Of a DNA stretch of 64,000 bases, positions 11,330 through 22,345 are shown in pieces. A program made the position numbers and the translations under genes. Source of the stretch: Laguncularia racemosa. Its lineage: Eukaryota > Streptophyta > Magnoliopsida > Myrtales > Combretaceae. Below the pieces are notes generated by a model that was not told where the DNA came from, did not search any database, and saw only the letters and a program-made list of their open reading frames with translations. The DNA lies in assembly GCA_037954665.1 (NCBI GenBank), contig JBBMOL010000021.1, forward strand, positions 496,001 to 560,000, written 5' to 3'. Positions within the stretch are counted from its first letter, which is position 1, and each line of letters begins with the position of its first letter.

Positions 11330-12927
11330 TGTTGGTCCTGATTATGTAAACAAGAGGGAGGAGTGAATTGTTTGCTTTTAAAACTTTTTGAAAAACACTT
11401 AACAAAATCAACCTTAAAACTTCTTTAGAAGAGAGACTTTTCTTTAAAACAATGTGAAGCTTCAATTAAATATTTTTCTTATGGAGATTCACATGAATTA
11501 ATATTAGATATGGATTATGATCAATAACTTGCAGTGCTAAATTACACAATTAATAAATAAAGTGCATAAGTAAAGGAGTCAAGAATTTTATAGAGGTTCC
11601 TCCTTTTGAGTACGTCCTCTCTTCCAGCTCCACTACTGGGGATCTAGTTATCCACATCAGTCATTTCACTAAGTTAATGAAAGAAATTACAAACACCAAT
11701 CAAATCTTGCTCTGTCTCACAAGCTTATCACTCTTGGCTAAACACAGATCTACAATTATATGTAATCCTCTCAACTAACTCTCAATCAAACTCAACAAAG
11801 AGTAAAGAGATTTTCAAAGTTGAGTAACAATGGAAACTCAAAGTATTAAGCTCAAGAACACATCAGATTTTAAATAAGAATTCTATGCAGAATATCGTCT
11901 AACTAAACGTCTGACTATTTAAGTATTTATCTGACTAAATCAAAATAGAAGCTTTGATAGAAAAATTTCAGCTCAAATTTTCTAAATAATTTTCTTGCTT
12001 TCTGATCTCTGTTTTTCTTCTCTCCTTGTTGTCGTCTTTTTTTTTTTCTCTAAACCCGTGGAAGATATATATAGCTATTTCTTCAATGGATAAAAACAAA
12101 CAAACATAATTTAACCGTTTGAAAATTTTTGTTTGGAGTTTCATTATTCCTGATTTTTCGAGATATGAGATTTCAAATACTTCAACACCCTGAATGAATA
12201 GATCTTCTAACTTTGGTTCTTTTTCTATTGAAGTGAAGATAAAAGATAATGAAGACATCCGTTTCTCTAGGAGTTATAAAGATATCTTGAAGTGAATAAA
12301 CTTAGAAAAACGAAAAATCTTTTCCTGATATTGTGCAATATACTTTGAATAAAATCTGTTAGTTTCTGAAATAGATATATCACACAATTTAGTTATAATT
12401 TAAAAACACAAAATCAGGAGATTAGATATATATATAACTTTCCACGAGATCAGCAAGGAACGTTGGAGATTTTGACGGTAAAATTTTTCTTTTGAAAAAA
12501 TATCTCCTTCTCGTGATAATTTAAGAAAACATGTTATTACTTTCTGTATATTAAAAACTCTAAATACCTAAGTTGATTTCAAACATATGGAAATTATTTA
12601 AAACACAACTAAGTGAGTACAATGCAAACAGAATATAAAACCCATGTACTCGAGAAATCCTTTGTGGAACGGATTAGATGTATTCCCAATTACATCTAAT
12701 TTCAGTGGAGATAGACCTTCATCAGCACAACAACCATGTTTCATGACAAATGAATTTAAGTTCCTACATAAAACTGATTATTAACATAAAAGATCTCATA
12801 CTATTTGACCAAATATCAACTGTCTGACTAACAAAAAACTGTTTAACCCAAGAAAATTTGTTCCACATCCGTATACTAAAAGGTATACTCTTGTTATTAT
12901 CAAAACTTATAAGAAGAGAACTTAACA
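11330..12927 (-). mobile_element. Solo copia LTR
   Basis: A 1598-bp LTR starts TGTTGGTC and ends AACTTAACA. It is flanked by the 5-bp duplication GAGAT at 11325-11329 and 12928-12932, and the empty site is preserved at 8086-8110. It is homologous along its length to the split LTR at 51291-52661 plus 62374-62595, whose adjacent PBS and gag give the minus-strand orientation. No internal element sequence is present, so it is a solo LTR left by LTR-LTR recombination. Confidence 0.92.
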
Positions 12928-13165
12928 GAGATCATAGAACAAACAATTATGAGAGAAAAATAAGCAAAGGAAAAAAAAAAAGGAAAAAGAATACAAGAAG
13001 TGATGTGAAAGACCTAAAAAGAAAAAGAAAAAAACAACAAGGATAAAAAATCAATGAGACTAAATCAATTCACTATAATTTATACCATTATTGATAGTCA
13101 TGGACAAGTATGATTGAGGACACACAATTAAGGGAATAGACAATTTCCATTCCCAAGATCTCACT
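12928..13165. repeat. Segmental repeat, copy iii, middle part
   Basis: Matches 8096-8290 of copy ii. It begins with the copia target duplication GAGAT and ends with the hAT target duplication ATCTCACT (13158-13165). An A/G-rich expansion at 12965-13040 lengthens it relative to copy ii. Confidence 0.8.
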
Positions 13166-13427
13166 TAGGGATGTAAGCGAGACAGGTTTTGTCAGGTTCC
13201 CGACCCACTCGTCCCACTAAAAACCCCATAAGGTACTACCTTATAGGGTTTGAGATGGGTTATGGGTTTTTTTTTAATAAACCCTATAGGGTTTAGGATA
13301 GGTAATGGGACAAATGTTAAACCCGTTGGGAACCCAAACTTGTTAACATATATATATATATATATATTAGTTAATAAATATTATTATATATTTTATAAAA
13401 AAATTAAAAAAAAAAAGGACCAAGTTA

Positions 13428-13518
13428 CACAGTACACTGTACACACTCAAAATCAAATAGTTCAGACCAGTCACCAAACATGATAGAAAAAGTACATTGT
13501 ACACACTCAAAATCAAAT
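13428..13518. repeat. Short direct repeat in hAT subterminal region
   Basis: Two copies of a ~28-bp word, AGTACACTGTACACACTCAA and its continuation, start at about 13430 and 13491. They differ by a few bases. Each begins with a small palindrome, GTACACTGTAC or GTACATTGTAC. Confidence 0.75.
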
Positions 13519-13855
13519 TTGGTTTAGTTTAGTTTTTAAGAAATTTTAGTCTGGTTTAGTTTAAATCTTTTAAAATAAAATTTACGACACACTGACTTTG
13601 CCTACTACTTATCAATAATCCAAAAAGAAATGTTAAAGGGGTTAAAAGAAAAAAAAAAGAAAAAGAAAAATGAAAAACCATTCTCCACGATCCACTCCAC
13701 AGTCCACAGTTCACAGAACACTCCACACAAAGACACACAGAGTTGAGACCAAAAAGAAAAATAAAAAAGCTATAGTAAAACCCTTGGTCACTCTCACAGT
13801 CTCACTCAACGTTCTCATCTGGTCTGGCTCGATCTCATCGTCCTCCTCCTCCTGT

Positions 13856-14536
13856 GTAAGTTGCCATCACCCGTCGCACACATCTTCTTGATCTCATCTA
13901 TTGTTTATCACACGCACTGTCGCACTCGCAGGCACCATCGCACGCATTGTCTCTATCTCATCTGTTGCACGCATCGTCGCACTCGCACGCACCAGCACAC
14001 GCATCGTCCCGATCTTGTCAATCATCTGTCATATGTGGCACGCACCATCACTCACACGTAGATAGGTATTTAATAATCTTTAGATTTCGCACTCGCAAAC
14101 ACCTGCAATTTTTATTTTTTTTTTGCTATTATTTCAATTTAATTGAAATAGCTAATTTTTTAGGTTTTCACCGTCGCACTCACACACACCTAGAATGTCC
14201 GGATGTGCATTGTTCTATTTGATCATTTCCATCTATCACAAAACAAATAAAGGCAAATTCCTTGTCTTTGAAATTGAATGTTTGAATCCCCAAATCTTTG
14301 AAAATTGTGCTTCTTACATGATCATTTTACCCTTGATTATATGCTATGATTCCTGTGAGACAATGGGATGATTTTACTCAGTATTTGTGATCATAATGTC
14401 ATAAATTTAGCTCTTAGTTCTAGTACTATGGTAAAGAGCTCCTGAGAAAATTGAAGTTCACCTTAATCTACATATTTTCTATGATTTCTATGGATAAGTT
14501 GATGAATTTCATTTTTGTTTCCTTTTATATAATACA
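13856..14536 (+). other. Predicted 5'-UTR intron of hAT transposase
   Basis: A donor-like CCTGT/GTAAGT at 13855/13856 and an acceptor-like ATAATACAG at 14536 bracket a region without coding potential. The acceptor lies three bases before the transposase ATG. The upstream leader is rich in CGCACGCA/CACTCGCA words (13860-14060). Confidence 0.4.
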
Positions 14537-14539
14537 GAA

Positions 14540-16650
14540 ATGGATGAATTTGATATGTCCATTCATGCACATCCCATTGATGTTGAGGAAGAGGAAGGTC
14601 CATTACCATTACTCAAATCTGAAACAGAAGCACTAGCAACAAATCCCACAAGCACAACAAGTTCTCAAGTAGGAAGTAATGTCGATCAACGTGATAATCC
14701 CAATAAACGTAAGTTGACTTCTCTTGTATGGAATGATATGGTGAGAAAAATAGTTAATGGGGAGGATGTTGCTATCTGTAATCATTGTTCCAAAATACTA
14801 AAAGCAGGTAGTAAACAAGGAACTAAGCATTTGCGTAATCATTTGGAGAAATGTACACAAAGAAAGAAGTAGAAAGACATAAGGCAATGTCTACTATCCA
14901 TTGAGAAATGACAAAATGAGAATGAGAGTTGTTTGAACATAGGAAATTAGACTTTCAATCAAGATATTTGTAGGCAAAGACTTGCAAAGGCAATAATTAT
15001 TCATGAATACCCCATTTCAACAGTTGAGCATGAGTATTTCAGGGATTTTCTTAAAAGTATGCAACCACTTTTTAAGCATGTTAATCGAAACACCATGAAA
15101 AAGGAAATCATGAACATCTATAATGGGAAGAAGGAAAAATTGAGAGTGTTGTTGAAAGCACTAAATTCTTGAGTTGCAATAACAACGGATTTATGGATAT
15201 CAAATCAGAACAAAAAAAAAAAAGGTACATGACTATCACAGCACACTTCATTGATCATAATTGGAGGCTTCAAAATCGACTCATGGAGTAAGATTCTTTA
15301 CTTATATTATCTTTTCATAATAAATAACAGAAAACTATATTATATTGAGGTTTTTTATATTTTCATGCAGTTTTTTGTATGTTCCAATGCCACACACAAA
15401 TGAGGTGCTTGTTGATTGTTTGTTTAACTCGTTGATGAGATGGGGATTAGATAAAAAAAATTATCCACAATACTATGGATAATTGTTCTACGAATGATGC
15501 AATGATTACAACTTTGACCATGAAACTAAGAAGAGATGAGTTAATTCTTCGAGGAAAGGTCCTGCACATGCGTTGTTGTGTGCATATTTTAAACTTAATT
15601 GTGAAGGAGGGCATGGCCATGATAGAAAGTGCGATTGAAAAGGTTCGTGATAGTGTTGCATTTTGGTTGGCGACACCATCAAGAGTCAAGAAATTTAGAG
15701 AAGCATGTAAGCAATTGGACATTCCATATGATAGAAAGCTTGTCTTAGATTGCAAAACTTAGTGGAACTCTACATATGACATGTTGATGATAGCCATTGG
15801 ATACAAAGAAGTTTTTTATAGAGTTCAATTTATGGATAGACATTATAAATGTCTTCCCACCAATGATGATTGGGAGGTAGCAGAAGCAATTTGCAAGAGG
15901 TTAGTGATCTTTTATGAGGTAATCAATATTGTTTCCGGTACCCAATATCCAACTGCAAATTATTATTTTGAAAAGGTTTTTGAGATTAGAGAATCATTGG
16001 TTGAATGGAAAGGCTCTTCAGATGTGAATACTAGAATGATGGCAGGGGAAATGTTTGATAAGTTTGAAAAATATTGGGGTAATGTACACATCACTATGGT
16101 TGTTTGTACTATTTTCAATACACGTTTTAAGATGAAGGCCGTGGATTTTGTATTTCCTTCTATTTATAGAGTAAATGCATCTATAAAGATTCAAAATGTT
16201 AGAAACATTTGTTACGAGTTAGTTCATGAATATTAATCAAGGGATAGATCTCGACTTTCTAAAGGTTTAAATAGTAGTAGTAGTTCTTTTGGGAACACTT
16301 TAACAACTACTCAAATTGTTCCTTTTGATTCTTCAAGAAAATCAAGGTTGGTGCAATTCTTGAGCACTATTAATACTGATGGCCAAGTCAAGTTAGAATT
16401 GAATCACTGTTTAGAAGAAGTTGTGTTACCTTGGACTAATGATTTTGATATTCTTAGCTAGTGGAAAGTAAATGGAATTATATCATACATTACAAGAACT
16501 AGCTAAAGATATGTTGGCTATTCATGTGTCTACGGTTGCTTCTGAGTCTGCATTTAGTACTAGTGGACGAGTAATTAGCTCACATAGAAGCAGACTAAAT
16601 CTTGATACAATAGAAGTATTGATGTGTAGTTAAGGTTGATTATCAAATGA
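14540..16650 (+). pseudogene. hAT transposase, degenerate
   Basis: The first exon (14540-14872) is open for 110 codons and ends in a BED zinc finger, with CNHC and HLRNH supplying the Cys and His ligands. After it come stops and frameshifts, but the family order holds: VAITTDLWIS (first catalytic Asp, just after an in-frame stop), TMDNCSTND (second Asp), MRCCVHILNLIVKEG, then an open stretch at 15781-16236. The C-terminal dimerisation region has LPWTNDFDILS, ASESAFSTSGR (Glu) and SSHRSRLN near 16430-16600. A spliceable intron fits 15288-15370. An A-run near 15452 explains one frameshift. Such proteins cut and join the element ends; this copy cannot be active as read. Confidence 0.9.
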
Positions 16651-17353
16651 GATGAGAGGTAAAAATTTTGATTATATAATAATGAGTTCTTTTATACGTG
16701 GAATAACTATTATTTGCTTAATCTCTAATGTGTTTTATGGGTTTTTTTTCCTTCTTTCAATAGGTTCAAAGATAGACAATGAAGAAAATGGGATTTGAAG
16801 ACTATGAGAGTCAATTGTCAAGTAAGAATTCCTAAAAATATAAGATTAATGCCTTTGTTATATGTGTTTAGAATTTTTCTATTTCTATTAAGATTTGTTA
16901 ACTATATTTTTTTTATGTTATTTATTAAGTTATATGATTGGTCTAGTAATTTTATTTTATTATAATTAAAAATGTAATTTTTCGTCGATAACTTTATTTA
17001 TCAACATGTAGATTTTCAAATAATATTAAAATACATATAATTAAATATATTGAAAGTGCAAATATTATTTATTTTCAAGAACATAAGCTATATTTTATAA
17101 AAATAATCATAATGAATAAGTAAAGATTTTAAACTAACACTAGAATTTATTTATTTATTTAAATTCTAATGGGTTTGGGACGAGTTTCGAGTTACTTATT
17201 AGAATCCTATAGGGTTTGGGATGAGTAACGGGTATTTCATAAAAAAAAAAAAAACTTATCGAGTTTGGGCTGGGTTTGAAAATCCTCATAGGATAATGAG
17301 ATGAGTAATGGGATTGCTGAACCCGGCCCAAACCCGTCCCGCTTATATCCCTA

Positions 17354-18712
17354 ATCTCACTTCAACTATGTCATGACATTTAACATTTCCGGAAAAACAA
17401 ATAATAAACGAAAAGAGAGAGAGAGAGAGAAAGAATAAGACCTAAATAAAGGGACCGTAGTACTTCTACCACAGATTGAGATCTTTTTCTTTTAAGTTGT
17501 GAAATAACTGAATGCTAACAAGTGATAATACTATTTTATCATACGTACAACTTGATGGTGTATCATTAAAGTGAAATTATAATCACTTATTAGTACTTAA
17601 TTACACAAGTAAAGTGACATGAAGAAGATAGAAAGCGAAGTTGCAATAGTGGAAGTTCATATAATCAATAGTTTCTTTGGGTGTGAGAATGCATAGGAGG
17701 AAAGTTGATTGGTGTTTGATTCTCCATGTAAGCTTTGTCAAGCGGATGTCAGCGCCGTAGGCTTCTGGTGGAGGAGAGATCCTAACAAGTGGATCCCTCC
17801 GTGTTTATTGGGAAAATCCTAGACGTTAAAGTATATGTCTCCATCCTTCAAAAGATTTATCGATATCAATATACTATATATTAAAATAATACTTTAAATT
17901 TTATTAGTATTTACACTCTATTAATTTATTTATATAATATGTTAATATTATTGAAACCTTTCTTTGCTTCTAAAGGTATTTCAAACAATACAACATATGT
18001 GATTAAATGCCTATGGAGCCATGGAGCTAACAGTGATTCCATATCATCAAAGGTTACCGTCAACTCATATTTATGTGATCATAGCTCCAACCTCCTCTTT
18101 ATATTTTATATATGTGTCATCACGTGGTAATAATACCTCTTATATATATATATATGAGTACAATAGTAAAACTTTCTAACATTTAATAGGATGAGAACAT
18201 TAATTTTTTTAGAAAATGATTAAATGTGTTCAATGCACTTTGAGGACTTAAGAAGTTAAAAGAATGAAATTTTATATTTTTATTGTGGTAAATATATTTT
18301 GAAATTTAACCACCGTTTTATTTAAAAAATTGAAATTAATATATATTCAAAAGCAACATAATATAAATATAAGCATTTTATGATATCTTTTTGCGATGAC
18401 TTTGTAAGATTGTTTTATTAGTAATACTAAAAAAAAAAAAAAGTCCTTTTCAATATAAGTGATTAGTTAATCATAATAATACACAATCATTGTTATAATA
18501 TTAATTGTGAAAAAAATTTAGTACATCAGGTCATATGATTGCTAGTATTTATTAACACTTCATGCAATAAGATCAAAAAACTTATAATATTAATAATATA
18601 ATTATTATTTATGATGTACTACAAATAAAATAAAATAAAAAATATCTTAGGATAATTTATTTAGTTAATTATAATTTTTTTGATGAATAAAACTTAATTT
18701 TATCAGCTATGG
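17354..18712. repeat. Segmental repeat, copy iii, right part
   Basis: Begins with the hAT target duplication and continues the match to copy ii (8288-10003) through the conserved core at 17610-17770 and an AT-rich tail. The match ends near GATGAATAAAACTTAATTTT at about 18700. No gene. Confidence 0.8.
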
Positions 18713-21343
18713 TGGAAAAAAAAAATTACTGCAAAAAAGAGAGAAAATGACAGTCAAGCAACATAAAAATAAAGAATTTATTTTTGAGGTTATCATGTTT
18801 ATTTGTTTAATAGAATGTTCATTTGAGTGTTCGTATTGAATATGGTACATGGTTGAATTTTATGTGGATTGAGCTCGTCCAATCTTGGATAGTATCACAT
18901 TGTATAGTTGCACTTGAATGGTGAACAGAAAAAATGTTGACTTCAGGGCTGTGGTTGCTTAAGTTAACTGGTTAGCTTGTCTAGTCTTGTTTTTGGATTG
19001 AAATATTTGGAGTTCATTTGATTGACCAATGGATTTTTTTTTTTTTTCTTCCTCACAAGAATGAAAGCTATCATGTTAGCTTATTTGAGCTTAAACAAAA
19101 TGCCAGCAAAAACTTGTTTGTATTTGTCTACAACCATTATCTTCGATGATCTCTGATTAATTATTCATTATATTCATGCCATGACACGAAAAGACGCTCA
19201 AATTTTTAAATTTTTTTCTCACTATCTCTATCTACACCATATAGAAAGGTATGACCCTTGGATGACGGATGTGCGTCCCCATTCCACAGGTAGCCAACTG
19301 GATAAGGAAGCTTAAACTCCAAATTTTCTGTCAATAACATTTGTTGAGTAATATGCATTTGATATACTGGACTTGGACTAGGGACTTCTTGGATCATTCT
19401 TCATTATTCATGTCCCAAGATTATTACGTTCCATCATATTATTGTTAGTCTTAATGGACTCGTTTAGCTCTAAAGCTAGCAAGCTTTTTCTTCTATCCCT
19501 GGGTAACAACAACAATTGAAGTGGGTAGGTGACCGGGACAGGTTGAGAGCAAGTACCACTTTCAGCCTTAACTAAGCAAAATGTTAGGATGAGGTCACAA
19601 TAACGGTCCTATGAGAACCCAAATCAATGATGGACTTGGGAACTGATTTATATTGTAACATTATGTATGAATGCATGTCAAAAATGCTTGCAATGTTCCT
19701 CAACAGTTGAGGATTGTCTCTCTAAATCCTAATATATAGGCGTCCTATCCAGGCAGATGTGTTAAGGCTCATATGAAAAGTTCTCCTATTGTCATACACC
19801 AGAGAAGATGCAGTTGGTGCTATGATCCTCCATAGTTGAATTATTATGCTCTTGAGGAAGAAGGACCGTTTCTTTTTCGAATGTCCATCTTCTCCCTTAT
19901 TGATTCTTCGAATTTCAAGGAACCGAGAATTATTTATGATTTACAATTATCAACTGAAGAAAGAGTTCATATCGGCTGTTGTGTGAGGAACACGAAGTGG
20001 GATTTTCACGTGCTATAATTAACTCTACACTGCATAATTACCTTTGATTAATTTAGTTTTTATTAGGTACCTTTTAGCCAACTTGCACCTATCGAATGAG
20101 AGCTGCCTTTTACATGGGCAGGGTCATGTTCAAAGACCTTACTCTCAACAAAAATCTCCACAAATAAAGCCCCGTAGGATATTGTCAGCTTGTAACAAGT
20201 ATACACATATATTTCACCAAAAAAAAAAAAAAAAATAGCATGAAACCAGTTTGTCCATACATGATTGAGTAGGCTCCAAAATATGTGTCAAATGTTATAA
20301 AATAAATTCTAGTTATAAATTTTCATAAGTTGTAATTAATGAGTACAATACAGAAGATAAATCCACTCTAAAATCTTACTCAAAACCTATACTCTATATA
20401 TGAAAGGTTTCAAGTCCTACAACGCCCCATTTTTTTTTTCTACATGTATATAGTTTGTCATTAAACTAACCTATAAAATATCTCTAATAAAATTAATTTA
20501 AATTAACAAATATAATAAAAACTCAATCATGTTGACTTAACTTATAATTAATCTGCTATTTGAGGCAAATACTCAATCTTGTAGTCAAAATTATTTCAAA
20601 ATCTCCAATTTCAGCATGTATTGCAGTTTATATTTGTTGTAAATTCTTTTGTATTCTTTTTGAAAATCATTATATGCATATGGAAAAAAAGTTATCATTA
20701 TTATATGAAAGTCTGTTACAATATACATGCAAAAGCGATATTAATTAAGAATTTATATATCATAATTTTAAGCACAATTGGCTAATGATGTCTTAACTAC
20801 CGTAACTACCCTCTATCAGGCTCCCTTTACACGAGCTCACTCCTACTACATACCATTCCAAATCAACTCACTCCTAGATCCAAAATAAAATCCTATGTAG
20901 TCCATAGAAGTTAACTCTTCCCATTATTGAATTCTATGAGAAAGCATATCTAAACATACTTAAACAATGAGTTTGTAGAAAGCGCAACAATTTCATATGC
21001 TATTTACTCCAAATAACTTTATAATTCCAATTAAGGCTTATTATAGTCAAATAGTGTAAATATTGATCTCCGGGAAAAGGGAAAAAAAAAATTCTAATAC
21101 CAACTACTAATTCATTGAAACTTGCATGATATGCCATAGGTCATGAACAAGAAATACAATGCAAGTAAGAACAAAGAAACAATTTATTGTCGACAAGTGT
21201 ACTGAGGCACTAAAATGAATAAGAAAAGTATTCTTTTCCAAAGTGTTTAAATTGTAAAGGTTCATCCATGTTCAAGGACCCTTCCTGAGCTGCTGAGTGC
21301 TGGGTCCGAGATGGCTTTGGAGACTACGATTCAGTGAGACAAC
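18713..21343. other. Intergenic, no gene recognised
   Basis: Ordinary AT-rich plant intergenic sequence with homopolymer tracts (A near 20220, T near 19029). Small ORFs at 19206-19397 (-) and 19836-20018 (+) have no motif I recognise. The last few hundred bases are the upstream region of the ATL gene. Confidence 0.5.
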
Positions 21344-21355
21344 TGCCACGTGGCA
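21344..21355. promoter_or_regulatory. Palindromic G-box/ABRE-like element
   Basis: TGCCACGTGGCA is a perfect 12-bp palindrome with a CACGTG core, about 230 bp upstream of the TATA box of the ATL-like gene. Such cores bind bZIP and bHLH factors in plants. That it controls this gene is inference. Confidence 0.6.
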
Positions 21356-21580
21356 CTTCATTCTGTGCACAAAGTGGTACAGGGGCCCAGTTTGATAAGA
21401 AAGCCCATTATAAGCTGCTAAAGACTAAGTGGAGGCTAAGCATTGTTTTATCATCGAGAAATGTATAATAATATTCTTAATGGTGACAAGACCATTCAGA
21501 ATATTCTTAAATATCATTCTCACAAATTTAAAATTTCCAAGGAGGCACAGAGCAATATCGACCCCTTTTGAGCTTCTCTC

Positions 21581-21590
21581 TATATATATA
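21581..21590 (+). promoter_or_regulatory. TATA box of ATL-like gene
   Basis: CTCTATATATATAATGG lies about 80 bases before the chosen ATG. That gives a transcription start near 21610-21620 and a 5' leader of about 50 bases. Confidence 0.6.
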
Positions 21591-21664
21591 ATGGTCAAGT
21601 GCAGAGACTGCAAAGAAATTCAATCAAACCAAAGACTTCAACAAAAACACATACTCTCTCAGTC

Positions 21665-22345
21665 ATGTCTCTTTCAAGTTCTTCCTCATACAGCACACTC
21701 TTTCAAGACTTAGTTGGAGATTTCTACTCAAGAAGATTGCTTCTAAATGCTCCCACACATCAATCACCAAATATACCATCATCTCCTCCACCTTCCATTA
21801 ACAGCCATGACTCCTCGGAACCGTATAACCCTACAGACAACAACTTTGACTCTAATGTTGTCATGGTACTCTCGGTCCTCTTATGTGCTCTTATATGCTC
21901 TCTAGGATTGAATTCCATTATCAGGTGTGTGCTCAGGTGTTCAAATCTAGTAGCCTCTAATTCCAGCGGCAACGCCTCAGCTCGGTTAGCCAATACTGGG
22001 GTAAAACGAAAAGCCCTCAAGACTTTCCCAGTAGTGGGCTACTCAAGTGAGCTGAAGCTCCCTGGATTGGATGCAGTCTGTGTCATATGTCTCACGGAGT
22101 TTACACTAGGTGAGAAGGTTCGCCTCCTACCAAAATGCAACCATGGTTTCCATGTCCGTTGCATTGACAAATGGCTTAGTTCACACTCATCTTGCCCCAC
22201 CTGCAGGCACTGCCTCATTGAGACATGCCAGAAGATTGTAGGTTGTAGCCAAGCGAGCTCATCAGAACCATCTCAACAGATACAAGTAACCATTGCACCA
22301 CTAGAACCCGAAGGTTTGGTCCGTAATTACCGTGGAGTTAGCTAG
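21665..22345 (+). CDS. ATL-type RING-H2 E3 ubiquitin ligase (ATL78-like)
   Basis: An intronless 226-residue protein. It has a Ser-rich N-terminus, one membrane segment at about 64-88 (VVMVLSVLLCALICSLGL), a basic linker, the GLD motif (134-136) and a RING-H2 finger at 139-180. The zinc ligands are C139, C142, C158, H160, H163, C166, C177 and C180, in the exact ATL spacing C-x2-C-x15-C-x-H-x2-H-x2-C-x10-C-x2-C. The tail CLIETCQKI and PLEPEG resembles the ATL75-78 subgroup. Family members are membrane-anchored E3 ligases that pass ubiquitin from an E2 to substrates, often in stress responses; the substrate here is unknown. I chose this ATG over the in-frame one at 21599 because MSLSSSSSYS matches family starts and the earlier ATG lies at or before the likely transcription start. 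Confidence 0.92.
   Translation: MSLSSSSSYSTLFQDLVGDFYSRRLLLNAPTHQSPNIPSSPPPSINSHDSSEPYNPTDNNFDSNVVMVLSVLLCALICSLGLNSIIRCVLRCSNLVASNSSGNASARLANTGVKRKALKTFPVVGYSSELKLPGLDAVCVICLTEFTLGEKVRLLPKCNHGFHVRCIDKWLSSHSSCPTCRHCLIETCQKIVGCSQASSSEPSQQIQVTIAPLEPEGLVRNYRGVS

Larger units (their letters stand above)
13166..17353 (+). mobile_element. hAT DNA transposon, 4188 bp, nearly full length
   Basis: The ends are inverted repeats: TAGGGATGTAAGCG at the left and, read from the other strand, TAGGGATATAAGCG at the right, with similarity continuing to about 21 bp. The 8-bp target duplication ATCTCACT lies at 13158-13165 and 17354-17361. That length is diagnostic of hAT insertions, and the empty site exists at 8278-8295. 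Subterminal regions contain repeated CCTATAGGGTTTGGGA-type words on both sides. A degenerate transposase occupies the middle. Confidence 0.95.

Noticed and set aside
12858..13046. Lys-rich 62-codon ORF.
   Set aside because: Spans the LTR end and an A/G-rich expansion; copy ii of the repeat does not preserve it.
13861..14222. His/Arg/Ser-rich ORFs.
   Set aside because: They are frames through CGCACGCA-type repeats in the hAT leader and probable intron.
19836..20018. 60-codon plus-strand ORF with ordinary composition.
   Set aside because: No family recognised, no splice or promoter context; kept only as a note in the intergenic entry.
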